Positions 1-27,575 of a stretch of 64,000 nt of DNA are shown here, one piece after another (position 1 is the stretch's first letter; every line of letters begins with the position of its first letter). This stretch comes from Amoebidium appalachense. Lineage: Eukaryota; Ichthyosporea. Location of the stretch: assembly GCA_963693365.1 (NCBI GenBank), contig CAVNZM010000004.1:4774001-4838000 (forward strand), given 5' to 3'. Under the pieces are notes generated by a model, which was not told the DNA's origin, did not search any database, and saw only the letters and a list, made by a program, of their open reading frames with translations. A program made the position numbers and the translations under genes.

Positions 1-437
1 CCCCCCCCCCCCCCCCCCCCCCCAAATGCTGGGTGTGGTTGCATTACGGTTAATTACGGTTATGACAGTAGTGTATTATTGTTCGTTCTGGTTTACCTCC
101 CGCGTGACACACATGACACCCCCCCACACACACAGTACCTGTTGAGACACACACACATTACTTTTCATCTATTATCATTAGAATGATGATCCTTATCCCG
201 TAGGTGTAACTGGTGTCTTTATTTTGTACGGAAAAGCTGCGGATGCTAGGATCATATAGAAACATGCAATTCAGGTTCTGTCATCCGATGCAAACCCCTT
301 CTTCAACACAGTTCTTCTCCGCGCACACACACCACAGTAATGCTGGGCTGGCCTCTGGCCCACTCACTATTTTTAGACTAGGTGCTCATGCCCAACATTT
401 TTTTTAGCCTTTCATGTTGATTGGTGGCTGGTCACAG

Positions 438-5484
<5,047 letters not shown>

Positions 5485-7009
5485 CACTTGAGTCTCTCTC
5501 AGCAAGAAATGGCTGCGTCTCACAAATCTCCGAGGTATATAAATGGTGTTTGTTTGTTTGTTTGGACTGCTTGGGGTGAGGGTGGTTAGTTTTTGTTGGT
5601 GAGAGAGGGTGATTTTGGTGATGGTTGGTGGTGATGGCGCTGTACAAGCGCACAAAGCAAACATGCATTCACACTGAGTGGTTACAGGTATATAATGCAT
5701 CATTCGCAAATAAACAAGCGTGCATGTTGTTAGAGGGTTTGGTTCCGAGCGCGAAAGAAATGGGTAATAAGTCAAAGTCTAGAGCTGGATTGGGGGGTAA
5801 GATGAGCTTTAATTATTTTTGCTGGAAATTTTGGCTTTGCGATACACCTGCAGCTGCAATTTTTGTGTTTTTGTGTTTTTGTAGATGTCTTTTAAGCCGC
5901 GGTCTCCAGCAAGAGCGAATCAATGACTTGAATATTCGCATGTATGCAACTTAGAGCTCTCATGTACTTGACGGTTTGTCCTATGGGAATCGTCATGTAA
6001 CATAGGCAATTACATAAACACCCATGCATGAGATTCCTTGGTTATATGTAACAGTATCAGGTGGATCGGTTTCTTCCGGTAATGTTTTAATGGCGTTTGG
6101 GTAGGAAATGTTAGTACGGGTCAAGCACTGTGAAGCACTAATAGGCCAATCAATACTTCTTGTTCTACGTTACATACTACACATTTTAAAATGCTGGCTC
6201 AGTTCTTGGTGTTCCCTGCTGATATTTAGTCTAAATTTATTTAGTTCTACCAGGTAATTGAAAGTAGTGATTGTAAATGCAAAAGAGTTCCGAGAAGCTT
6301 ATGCAATGTATCTGCAGCTGTATCTCAAATGTTGAAGGTACAGTGGGCCGGGCCCTCGAGCATATAAATACACATCTCTCAAATTGATACATTTGCATAT
6401 TGATATCGATGATACCCTACCCGACCGCCCTGCACGACAGTATAGGGAGATTACTAAAGTCCCCCTACAGTCGCCTTATATATGGCAGATCTATTAATGA
6501 AATTGTCTAGTTCACGTACTCTCGTCGTATTCAATTGGGACCTGATCCGAGGTGTATGAAAAAGCGACAGGCTGGTGACTGGTGTCTGGCTGTGTGAATT
6601 GATTGGTTACAATGGAAACTCTGCAGCTGGCGAGTTGGTGACTTGATTACACATGGCAACACTAGGACAGGTGGTGCAGCTGTGTTTATGCACACACTCT
6701 TAGACTGTTGTTTTGGGATATGTACTCAGATGCTGTTTGTTTATCTCGACTATGTCTGTCCATAAATTTTTTAAGATCTTACAGTATAGGCCTTATCTTG
6801 AATTGGCCGCAGCCGGTGATATACATACGCATGTATGGCCATAAAAGGATACCATGCCACATATGGCAAAAACCAAATTGATATTTATGCACCTTTTTTT
6901 TCAGTTTTTTTTTGTGTGATGTTGTTATGGACCCTGCCGGCGAGGGCCGGGACGTCGACGGGGAGCGAGGGGTGGGTGGGTGGGTGGTGGTGGTGGTGGT
7001 GGTGGTGGA

Positions 7010-7048
<39 letters not shown>

Positions 7049-7315
7049 TTCATCAAATTGTTATAATCCATTGCCGCAAGCACGTTCCATGAACGGAGTG
7101 CACATAGGGCTTCATGAAGAGGCAGTGTGTGTGTGTGTGTGACAGTGTGTTCATGTGTGCCCACGCATGCGTCCTTGGGTGCATGCGTGCGTGCGTACGC
7201 GTGTGCCGTCACGGTGGGTGTGTGCGTGCGTGTGTGCAGGCATGTGTGTGTGCGTACGTGCGTGCGTGCGACGCCGTGCATGCGTGCGTGCGTACGCCGT
7301 GTACATGTGTGTGCA

Positions 7316-7354
<39 letters not shown>

Positions 7355-7421
7355 ATGCCACGATACGTGTGTGTATGTCTGTGTGTGTGTTCCCCACCCT
7401 CCCCCCCCCTCCCCTGCCCCC

Positions 7422-7455
<34 letters not shown>

Positions 7456-7665
7456 TGACCCGGGGTACGTGTGTGTATGTGTGTGTATGTGTGTGTGTGT
7501 GGGGGGGGGGGGGGGGGGGGAGGGGGCAAAACCTATAGAATGAGCAAAAGCTCAAAGGCCGACTGGATACAGGGAGTTGAAGTGCCACTGAGTGTAAGAG
7601 GCACCACAAAAGAAAGAAAAGAGGGACTATGGTTAACAGGAAAAAAAAAAGCGAAAAAAAAAATG
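5485..7665. other. Intergenic spacer between the GFOD-like gene and tRNA-Pro
   Basis: No gene was recognised. From 5485 to about 6900 the sequence is mixed-composition and AT-richer, without homopolymers, consistent with 3' UTR and spacer. From 6960 to 7530 it is simple sequence: (GGT)n, a G-tract, degenerate (GTGC/GT)n, a C-tract and (GT)n. Open frames there are repeat-derived. Confidence 0.6.
5709..5714 (+). promoter_or_regulatory. Possible poly(A) signal of the GFOD-like gene
   Basis: AATAAA lies 225 nt after the GFOD stop codon, in sequence free of microsatellites. It is the first canonical hexamer downstream. Position is the only support. Confidence 0.4.
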
Positions 7666-7736
7666 GGGGCAACCGAGGATTGAACTCGGGACCTCCTGTA
7701 CCCGAAACAGGAATCATACCACTAGACCATTGCCCC
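7666..7736 (-). tRNA. tRNA-Pro (anticodon CGG)
   Basis: The reverse complement is base-for-base identical to the gene at 723-793: acceptor GGGGCAA/TTGCCCC, anticodon CGG, intact T arm. Downstream on its own strand lies a long T-run (A-run on plus at 7641-7663), a strong Pol III terminator. The flanks differ from the first copy beyond a base or so, so identity stops at the gene. It is convergent with the copy at 723. Confidence 0.95.
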
Positions 7737-7837
7737 GATGACGACATATGGGGGAAAAACGGCATATGATCGCTCAACAGAGCATGTGTACATGTGGCCA
7801 AAACATGTTATTTGCACGTACGCGCGTGCTGTCACCT

Positions 7838-8072
7838 ACTGAGGTGACTCGTATTTTTCCTTACAAACACAGCGAACACTGGACTCTCGGGACCGTAGAG
7901 CCGCCGCGAGAGAAAGCATGCACGCGGTGGCGAGAGTGTAAGGAAAAATAGATACTGAGGTGACTCGTATTTTTCCTTACACACACAGCGAACACTGGAC
8001 TCTCGGGACCGTAGAGCCGCCGCGAGAGAAAGCATGCACGCGGTGGCGAGAGTGTAAGGAAAAATACTGAGG
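7838..8072. mobile_element. Tandem pair of 99-bp inverted-repeat (MITE-like) elements
   Basis: Two nearly identical units, 7852-7950 and 7968-8066 (period 116 bp), each bounded by 14-bp perfect terminal inverted repeats TATTTTTCCTTACA and TGTAAGGAAAAATA. ACTGAGG occurs before unit 1, between the units and after unit 2, like a repeated target or spacer. The interior is GC-rich and has self-complementary stretches (CTCTCGGGACCGTAGAG). There is no coding potential. A small non-autonomous DNA transposon duplicated in tandem is the simplest reading; a duplicated hairpin element is the alternative. Confidence 0.6.
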
Positions 8073-8233
8073 CGAACGGCAAGTTCAAAGCAGCCCAGGC
8101 ACCGTCAGTACGTGCCAGACGCGCGTGCACATGTCAGCCTACTCCTGGCAAGTCAGCCTCATAACCTCACACACACGCAACAAGCACTAGTGTAGGATAA
8201 AATCTAACAAATTCTTTGTGCAAGTAGCGCCTG

Positions 8234-9172
8234 ATGTGCAGCGGACTTTTCTCCACCATGACGGCCGATCCTCTCCAGCATCAGCCCTCGGTAGCAATCG
8301 ACATGCGCTCACGGCTTGTTGCTATTGACATGTTTAGTGGCACGTTCGCTGGCGCAGTTAACGTTTTGTTCGGCCATCCTTTCGACTCTCTGAAAGTGCG
8401 CGCTCAGCTCAAGAGCAGAAAACAGGGCCTTCAACACGAGCAAAAGAGATTCAATGTTCGTGGCCTCTACAGGGGGGTTCTCCCTACCCTCCTCACGTCA
8501 GGGTTGATCAACTCCGCGTCGTTTGCGATGTACGAAATGGTCAAGAGAGGGGTTTCCAAAGACGGAGAAGAGGAGACTGCCAACATCGTGTTGATTGCTG
8601 GACTGACCAGCGGGGCTGCCATGTCAGTTGTGCAGACACCCGTCAACAGAGTGAAAATTCAGCTGCAGACAACCACAAGCACGCAGTTCGCAAACGGGCC
8701 AAAAGGGCTCTACGATTGTGTGAGGGCTCTCGTGGCGCAGGAGGGAGTTTATGGTGGCTTGTATAGAACCATTGGTCCCAATTTTTTCACGAGCACGTTT
8801 GGAAGAGGCCTGTACCTGTATTTTTATCATGTTTTAAAGAAGGGGCTGACAGGGCATGCAGAGATGCACGGAGGTGAGTTTGTCTATGTTAGCTTGGTTG
8901 CTGGCACATGTTCACGAGCTCTTTCCTCCTTTCTCATCTACCCGTTTGATGTCATAAAAACGCGCTTGTCAGCACAAACCGTAGGTAAAGCAGTGGTATA
9001 CTCTGGGATGTTTGACTGTGCACAGCAATCCCTCAAGTCTGATGGTTGGAGGGTGTTTTTCAGGGGGGTAGGCATAGTTTTAGTTAGGGGTCTACCGGGA
9101 GGGGCAGTGATGCTTCCAGCCTACGATTTTTGTCATGGCTTGTTGTGTGCTTTGCTGCTCCCCACAAGCTGA
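8234..9172 (+). CDS. Mitochondrial carrier family (SLC25-like) transporter, intronless
   Basis: A single exon. The second ATG at 8258 has the better start context (CTCCACCATGACG) and gives 304 aa; the first at 8234 adds 8 aa. The three roughly 100-residue repeats of the family are visible. The Px[DE]xx[KR] motifs start at Pro41 (PFDSLKVR), Pro128 (PVNRVKIQ, with Asn in place of the acidic residue) and Pro229 (PFDVIKTR), each at the end of an odd-numbered membrane helix, so six transmembrane helices are expected in the mitochondrial inner membrane. Overall look is that of carnitine/amino-acid type SLC25 carriers, but the substrate cannot be assigned. Lack of introns in an intron-rich region suggests retrotransposition or intron loss. 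AATAAA at 9477 may be its poly(A) signal. Confidence 0.9.
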   Translation: MCSGLFSTMTADPLQHQPSVAIDMRSRLVAIDMFSGTFAGAVNVLFGHPFDSLKVRAQLKSRKQGLQHEQKRFNVRGLYRGVLPTLLTSGLINSASFAMYEMVKRGVSKDGEEETANIVLIAGLTSGAAMSVVQTPVNRVKIQLQTTTSTQFANGPKGLYDCVRALVAQEGVYGGLYRTIGPNFFTSTFGRGLYLYFYHVLKKGLTGHAEMHGGEFVYVSLVAGTCSRALSSFLIYPFDVIKTRLSAQTVGKAVVYSGMFDCAQQSLKSDGWRVFFRGVGIVLVRGLPGGAVMLPAYDFCHGLLCALLLPTS

Positions 9173-9476
9173 CCGCAGGCACGGTCTGTGACCGTAGAGA
9201 GCTGACATTATAAGGCTGCATGTGCTGTATAACTTGGGATTGACTGGGATGTCGTCGAGCCTCCGTGCACACTTGTGTTTTGAGTTCTCTGACGGGGATT
9301 CTGATTGAACGGTGCTTAGTATTAAAGTGTCCTGTAACCCTCCCCCTCCTCCCCCCCCCCTCCCCCCTCCCCCTCTCCCCCCCTCCCTCCCCGCAGGTTC
9401 CCAAACAGACACGCACACACACACACCGTTTAAGCCGCCCCTTCCAATTTGTGCACCCTATGCTATGCACGCCCAA

Positions 9477-9482
9477 AATAAA
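9477..9482 (+). promoter_or_regulatory. Possible poly(A) signal of the carrier gene
   Basis: AATAAA lies 305 nt downstream of the carrier stop codon, after a C-rich stretch. It is supported only by position and sequence. Confidence 0.35.
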
Positions 9483-9649
9483 TTCTCCCTGCAGCACCCC
9501 CGTGCATATCAGGTCCCATCTCTCCCCCCTTCCCCGCCATGTTCACTCTCTATCCCGGCCCGGCAACACCGCACACCACAGAAACGTGAGATTCCAACGG
9601 CTACAAATTTAGTTCCATAAATGGTTACCAGTGCCGGCTAGTGATTTGG

Positions 9650-9988
9650 CTAAAACGTGACGATGCCTAATACACCAATCAGAAGACGACGATCCAAACA
9701 TGATAACCGGTGCATTTTCTCGTTCGCTTTTCTTGGGACCTTTCGTTTTTTTATTATCTCAGTTTTCACAAGGCCAGCTACGGCGGTTGTCATGTCATAG
9801 GTTTTGCATAGATATATAGCTTTGTTTCTTGCTTCATTTGCAACTTGGGTTCCGTTGCTTGTTAGAATAATTGTACATACCCAGTCTGTTAGCGTTGGTG
9901 GCTTGCCCACTTTCGTAGTGTAGTCAAAAATCAAGCGAGGTTGAGAAAGGGACTCAGATACAGCCAGTTCCCTGAGAGTTGTTCTCAT
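9650..9988 (-). CDS. Unassigned 112-aa open frame
   Basis: An ATG-to-stop frame with unbiased composition, unlike the repeat-derived ORFs around it. It includes stretches such as DYTTKVGKPPTLTDWV and a basic KTEIIKKRKVPRK segment. No family was recognised and no splice partners were found. It could be a chance frame, a decayed mobile-element fragment or an exon of an unknown gene. The rest of 9173-10526 holds C-rich tracts and no recognised gene. Confidence 0.2.
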   Translation of the reverse strand: MRTTLRELAVSESLSQPRLIFDYTTKVGKPPTLTDWVCTIILTSNGTQVANEARNKAIYLCKTYDMTTAVAGLVKTEIIKKRKVPRKANEKMHRLSCLDRRLLIGVLGIVTF

Positions 9989-10526
9989 TTAAAAGCTTCA
10001 TTCCCAAGGGTATGTGTATTTACCCTTTTTCCAGCTGGTTTTGAAGGTTTTTGTCAGCTGTTGGGGAGATCTACCCTTTGTGGGGATCGGTCTGGTTCAT
10101 AGCCCCGTGCCAGCTTGTGCCCCACAACAAGCTACCTCTGTGCTAATTTCTGGATGCTTGTATTGATAATACACGTTGGTCCAAACAGGAAATATTCTCA
10201 ATGTATTTTTTTGTTTGCGCTTCTGGTAGCTTCCCCCCCCCCCCCCTCCCCCCCCCCCCCCCCCCTCCCTCCCCCTTTCCCCCCCCCCCCCCCCCCCCAC
10301 ACACACACCCCCAACACGCACAGACACACACTCACTTTACCGAGGAACCACAGTGTGCATCCAAGCACTTACCCACTTACCAACCCACCACCCACCCGCT
10401 CTCTTTTAGATTCTTGGTGCTTGACGGATCTCTTCCTGTCCCAAGGAAGTGGAGTGGTTTCACGCATTAACGGGCTACTAAGGTTGTGTTACTGAGAGGG
10501 GCCAACAGGGGCAGAATAACGTCAAC

Positions 10527-10918
10527 ATGACAAAAGGAACCGTCACACAACGGAAAAAGGTGGGCGTCTCTTACTTACTTAGTGTGTCACGAGAGAGTGG
10601 GACTTAACAAGTTCCTACAAACTGGAGGCCTTTGTTTTGTTCCCTTTTCCGTGCAGCTTTCATGCTGTGGTTGGTGTCAGCGATGCGAGGGATCTTCAAT
10701 TCGACGCTGAAGAAAGTCCCCTTTCCTCTTACTCAAGTAGCCTCTAGAAAGGGCTGGCACGCTCTTCTAGTGCTTCTGTCAGGACGTTATTATGTGCTGA
10801 GCTAGTTCAACCTGTTGTAGCCCTTATCATTTCAGCCAACGTGGTTGCTGGGTTGCAGGGCGACGGAGGGGCCCACACAAGTCCAAAGAAAGCAGAACCC
10901 GCCCAAACAGAACCACAG
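10527..10918 (+). CDS. Candidate 5' exons of the CDP-DAG synthase gene
   Basis: Exon a 10527-10559 starts with ATG (MTKGTVTQRKK) and ends at donor GTGGGC. Exon b 10859-10918 follows an AG acceptor (ATTTCAG and TTGCAG nearby) and encodes a charged, disordered segment (GDGGAHTSPKKAEPAQTEPQ) ending at GTGAAG. Both are phase 0. A short polar, basic N-terminal tail fits animal CDS enzymes. The next confident exon (12344) needs a donor ending in two extra bases, so at least one short exon between 10919 and 12343 is missing or these exons are wrong. Confidence 0.4.
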
Positions 10919-11984
10919 GTGAAGTCCCCCCCTCCCCCCCTCCCGCGCTCTTGCCAGGGTTGGCCGTCTAGCAATCTGGGAGTCATTTGGTGCTTCTCTC
11001 CATCCGTTGCATCCCCGTGACAGCCGCCCTTCCCACTCGTTCTTGCATATGTTTTTTGGTTTTTATCTTACCAGCCTGTGCCTTGTTTTGCTTCCCATAA
11101 TTTCCTTTCTCGACTGTTGGCTTCCCAACCGGTCTTGACACTCTTGCTATACTGAGCCCCCCCCCCCCCCCTCCCCCGCCCGCCCGCCCGCCCGCCCGCC
11201 CGCCCGCCCGCCCGCCCCGCCCGCCCGCCAACATACACATGCCCTGCTCCCACCTACCCGACCGGCTGTCCATTAGCTTTCTGCTTCATTTCGCACACCC
11301 TCCCCTCCCCTTCCCTCCCTTCCCGCGCTTCAAATCTGGACTCCAATCTACCGATTTGTCTGCGCTCTTTTCTCTGATGCCTCGCTTATTCTGCCGTGCA
11401 ACCCCCCCCCCCCCCCCCCCCTCCTTTCTCCCTGCGCCAACCCCCAACCCCATTCACCTCACCCATCCCCCACCACTCCGTCCTCCTACCGTCCCTCCGT
11501 ATACACACACATACACCGTTTTCTTTCTTTCTGCCCTCTTAGGAGTTTGGGGGGGGAGGTGTTGGTGAGTTAAGGATAGAGGGAAGGTGTTACGATGCAG
11601 GTTATCGTTGCTACTTCACCATTTTCTTTTCTTTTCTTTTTTCTTTTTTTGCTTTCTCGACGGTCCTTCGTTGTGTACTCCGTTGGAGGTCACGTTTGCC
11701 TTCCGGCCTCCATTATCCCCCCTCCCCCCCCCCCCCCTTCCCCCAGGCGCCGCCGGGGATCCCGTGTTGCATCATGTTCTTCATTGTGAGTCTTTGTACC
11801 AATAAGTTCTGGAACGAAAACCACCCTTTCCCATCCTATTCCTTTCCCGCTATGCCCCCTATCTCACCGTGTCTCAAAACGGAGCCTCCGATTCCCTCTC
11901 CCCCCCCCCCCCCCCCCCCCCCCCCCTGCATTAGTATGCACACACATCTTCACCGTTTTGCTCACCTGCCTTGCATAAGCAACC

Positions 11985-12240
11985 CTGCTCGTCTTTGATC
12001 AAGACGGGTTGACCCTCCCAAGTTCAGTTGATGCTGCTGTCTGAGTTGGAGAGTCGTATATATGCGGGCTAAGGGGTCAAAACTCAGACGCAATTGATGA
12101 CTTGGGCCCTCCCTGAGGATGGGCTCTGCTTATGACGCATACTGTGCGCATGGCTGATGTTGCATACTTGAATGTTTGCCTTTGCATGTGTCCTTTGTGT
12201 ATGCGTACTTCGTACCGTGTTCCGCATTCAAACCCCCCCC
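11985..12240 (+). repeat. C-tract composite repeat, full length (left module plus type-B right module)
   Basis: The left module runs from CGTCTTTGATCAAGACGGG through CTGTCTGAGTTGG to CAATTGATGACTTGGG. The right module starts GAGGATGGGCTCTGCTTATG at 12116 and ends TTCCGCATTCAAA before a C-tract. The same two-part order is seen at 14360-14600 and 17635-17915. It lies in an intron of the CDP-DAG synthase gene or its 5' region. Confidence 0.7.
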
Positions 12241-12264
12241 CCCCCCCCCCCCCCCTCCTCCTCC

Positions 12265-12295
<31 letters not shown>

Positions 12296-12343
12296 GCCTC
12301 CGTCTTCGTGCTGTAACAACGTTTTTCTGTATGCAACTTGAAG

Positions 12344-23079
<10,736 letters not shown>

Positions 23080-23978
23080 GGTGCAACCAGCAACGGAGTT
23101 CAGCCTAATGTATTCGGCATTTTTTTGTTTTAACTTTTGTTGTCTGGTTTAAACAACTGCTTATTCACGTGTTTTTTTCCACTTGCAAGAAAACGTGTAC
23201 CTATTTCACTGTTAACTAAGTGGTTCATTTTTCTATGATGAATTTTCAATGACAAGGGTCTATATAGGGCAAGGATGCATGTGTTTAAAGTTTATTTAAA
23301 TCGGCGATTCAGTGGGCATGTTTTTGCTTTTGATTCTTCCCAGATACATTGTTTCTTCTGTATTAGCAATACACTCGTGGTCTGCATAACAATGTACGCA
23401 CCAAGATACGCTCTATTGTGACACACACGTGTTGATGTTTGTGGGTTATGAATTCCACTTTTCCATATTCGAATAAAGTTACCAGCTGATATTGCCATGT
23501 GCATGCCTCATAGGCGATTTCCATACATGGGTTATGTCGATCCGATGGGAACTGCAACCTCCACGTTTCTGCTTGCATATACAATCATGCACAAGATATA
23601 AGCGTTTGGGGAGGGGGAAAAAAAAAACAAGAAAAAAAACGGGTCGGAATGCCGGAATATGCATGTGGCCCAATGTTTCAACTTTTCTCGTCAGTGTACT
23701 ACACATGCCACATGTATGCCCCTTGCCCAACAAAAAAATCGGTGACGGGGCTATATTAGTCAATTCTTGTTCTAGAGAAGAGCTCTCTCACTATTTTTGC
23801 ACCAACCACACTCTTTCACAATGTGCGAGCACTCGTGCACATACGCTCGTGCACATGCGCATGTACGGTGCGTACGGTGCTTTTTCCATACCTACATTCA
23901 ATGACATGCCTTACTGGACCTACATGTAAATTAACTCACCTCCCTCTTCCCCCCCACCCCCCCCACCCCCCTCGGCGT

Positions 23979-24036
<58 letters not shown>

Positions 24037-24482
24037 AACCTGCTTTTCCAAATACAATAGAACCCCTTGATTCCTCGAATCCGCCCAGCTGGTCAGGTAC
24101 GGTAATTTCTCGAGTACCCGATAGTGTTTCGGACACCCACACCCAGGCGTCACAATATTCCTACTTTTTTATTGCAATTTATGATTCACAAGTTACAAAC
24201 GTATCGACGACAAACATCTTTATTAAAGGCCTTCCATTACATACCGGCGGACTCTTGAATTGGGCTTCAATATAATGATGATATCAGTTTCATGCGTAAT
24301 TGGACTACACAACTATTTACCCGTGAACCAAACCTCGGACAAGGAAAAGGAAGAGAATTTCCAAAAGCAAAAAACCTACGTATAAAACATTCGTACGTAC
24401 AGGCACATGTACATATGTAAAAAGCCGGAATATGGCTGTACAATGAAACAACTCCATGTAACAATTGCTCCTAGCCAAAGCC

Positions 24483-24528
<46 letters not shown>

Positions 24529-24847
24529 ACACACACACACGCCCACCACCACCACCACCACCAAAAAAAAAAAAAAAAACCAAACCCGCCCCACACGCGT
24601 GCACACACGCACAGACACAAAACCCCTCTCTTGCTCTCCCGATAGTCTGGCTTAGGTTTTCCCCCCAGACCCCAGCGCTCTCTCCTCCAACCTAACCAAC
24701 GATCACGTCTTCCACCCTAAGGCTTCTCTTACCCTTTTTCTGCCGACCGACATATGCAAGGGGCATGATATGACCTGACACCGCCTATCCTACCCACCGG
24801 TCTACCAAGACACCCGTATAAAAACATCACCCGACCCACACGGGCTC

Positions 24848-24901
<54 letters not shown>

Positions 24902-25472
24902 TTATTTTAAGATAAAAATTAGCTGCCACATGAAAAACAGCTTGCTATACCACGAACAACACTTGCACGAAGTTCGTAGTATTTTTTTTTAGCGGCGCGA
25001 AATTAAATCCCTCATTCCATGCTGTAGGGTTAAAACACGCAGATCATCCCACGTACCCCAATCAATACACCACAAAAGAAGAACAACCCGTTCCTGTTTT
25101 GCACGGTGCGTCGGTGGCAACCAAACAGATGAAAGGATGTGACGTCACAGGCCATAGTCTCACACTGGGTTGAGGCACTTGTAGTCGTACAGCTGCAGTG
25201 TGCGTGATGATGTTCGTGTTTGTGCGTGTGTGTGCGTGTGCGTGTGTGTGTGCGTGTGCGTGCGCGTGTGCGTGGGAGCAGGCGAAGGTTTAACGTGCAT
25301 GCATATGTGCAGATATTCGTGTGGATGTACATGGGTGTGTCACGGTGTGTGTGCGTACATGTGGTGTGTATGTGTAGCAGTTGAGTAAGAAAAAGAATGT
25401 AAGTACAAATGGGTATGAATTCTTTTCTTTCTTTCTTTTCCTTTTCTTTTCTTTTTTTCTTTTTGATTAAGT

Positions 25473-25525
<53 letters not shown>

Positions 25526-25602
25526 TGACCATTCACCCAGCAATCTTGCGTGAAAGTCACGCAAGGCAGCCACAAGGCCAAAAATTAGTACTAGCATTAG
25601 TA
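23080..25602. other. Tail-to-tail spacer between CDP-DAG synthase and ATG9
   Basis: No gene was recognised. AATAAA at 23472-23477 could serve the plus-strand gene; TTTATT near 24166 and 24219 could serve ATG9 on the minus strand. The spacer holds (CA)n at 23981-24031, a C-tract with (CA) and (ACC) repeats at 24483-24562, a C-to-A tract junction at 24847-24898 and degenerate (GTGC)n near 25205-25270. Confidence 0.5.
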
Positions 25603-25675
25603 CTAGTATCGTATGCAGTGTGAGCTCACAACTGCACCCATTGCCTGCAGTAGGTGTCCTAGGTGTGTTGGGCAC

Positions 25676-25757
<82 letters not shown>

Positions 25758-25922
25758 GTAGGTATGTGCTTGCCAGCATGTGTGTACTTTGCAGCTGCGC
25801 GTACACGTGTCCTGGTGTGCATGTGTGTGTAGGCGCAAGCTCATGCGCAAGTGTGTGCGTGCACTGAGGTGTCTAGAGGTTGCATGGCAGGGAAGAAGCA
25901 ACACCCCCGGGGGAGGGGGGGG

Positions 25923-25969
<47 letters not shown>

Positions 25970-26425
25970 GGGGGGGGGGGGGAGGAGAAGGGGAGGAGGC
26001 AGGGGGAGGAGGGGGGGGGGGGGGAGGCGCAAAATATTTGTACCTGCTCCATAACCAGGGTGGATAGGCCCAGGTTGCCAATTGCATCATCTTCATTCAG
26101 GGGGGCAGGGGTGGTGTTGATGGTGTGTGTGGCCTGAGGGGGGAGAGGCAGATATTGACTGTGAGCAAAACAATGCCTTAACACTGCCCCCCCCCCCCCC
26201 CCGCCGCCGCCGCCGCCGCCGCTGCCACCACCCCAAACACACACACACACACATTCTACTGCAACCACACCACAGGGGCCCACAAGCATACATACATGCA
26301 AACGCACACACATACACATACACACATGCGCGGGCACACACGCAGGCACACACACAAGCACGCATGCGCACGAACACCCACACACATCTAAACCATCCAC
26401 CCACCCATACATGCACACCAGCACC

Positions 26426-26456
<31 letters not shown>

Positions 26457-26647
26457 AAACACACACACAAACACAAACACACACACCCACACACACCCAC
26501 CCACCCACACACACCGCTTCCCCTTTTTCCACCACTCTATGTGCGTGTGCAAACCCGAATTATTCTAGAGTGGCGGTGGCATCGAGAGTAATTCCCACCT
26601 TCCCCTCCCCCCCCCCCCCCCCCAGGTCCCCCCTCATTCCCTCCCTC

Positions 26648-26678
<31 letters not shown>

Positions 26679-27361
26679 AAAAAAAGGCCCCTCCTCTCTT
26701 CTTTCCTTTCCCTTTCTTCCGTACTTCCTGTTGTCTATACACATGTATTTAGCACGATGTGTTGGTGTGCACTTCAATGCATGCATAGGCCTGCACCTGT
26801 GCCCGTGTATTAAGTGTGTACGTGATGTGCCTGTGTGTACGTGTGACTATATATGTGTACGTGTGACTATATATGTGTACGTGTGACTATATATGTGTAC
26901 GTGTGACTATATATGTGTACGTGTGACTATATATGTGTACGTGTGTATGTGTGTCGGTATCATCTGCGTACGTTTGTCCATGTGCCTAAGATCCCACAAA
27001 TTTACCTCGTGGATTGATGCCCCATCCATCAGTAATTCCGCATTTATAAACCCCCGCCTGGGTGCCCGTGGGTGGCCGAAACCATGGGGCCGAGGATAGC
27101 CGGGCTGGTTGGTTGGGGGACCACCCTGCATTTATGGGGTTTTAGAAAGATATTTCCAGAGAATTTCAAGCGTATAACCCCCCCATGGCACAAGATATAA
27201 CCCCGTTTGTGATTTAATTAGTGGTTGCACCAAGGTCTGAATTGCGGCATCCAGTTGAGGGTGGTTGGTTCTCTTGTAACTCATTTCCCGGGTGCATTAC
27301 AGCTCCGCGTTGCAGATGGCATGCTCCACCCCCCCCCCCCCCCGTTCTCTCCCCCCCCCCC

Positions 27362-27392
<31 letters not shown>

Positions 27393-27544
27393 ACACACAC
27401 ATACACACATACACACGCACACCAAAAGGTTCGGGCACACCCGGAGCCTATCCCACCATCGGCTATGCAGGCCAATATGCAAATCAGCTACCTCAAAACT
27501 AGGATCTCTGCTCTCTCAGTAACATCTCCCTCTCCCCCCCTCCC

Positions 27545-27575
<31 letters not shown>

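Noticed and set aside
11541-11790. Candidate short exons (after CTCTTAG at 11547 and CCCCAG at 11746) to bridge the CDP-DAG synthase 5' end
   Set aside because: Their lengths do not give the phase needed between 10918 and 12344, singly or together.
26834-26946. CRISPR-like array
   Set aside because: Units are contiguous without unique spacers, in a spliceosomal intron of a eukaryotic gene.
27205-27335. Possible ATG9 C-terminal exon ending [12 protein letters not shown]
   Set aside because: It needs a one-base carry-over, but the upstream exon ends in phase 0. The chain 28004 to 27125 to 26133 to 25644 is phase-perfect without it.
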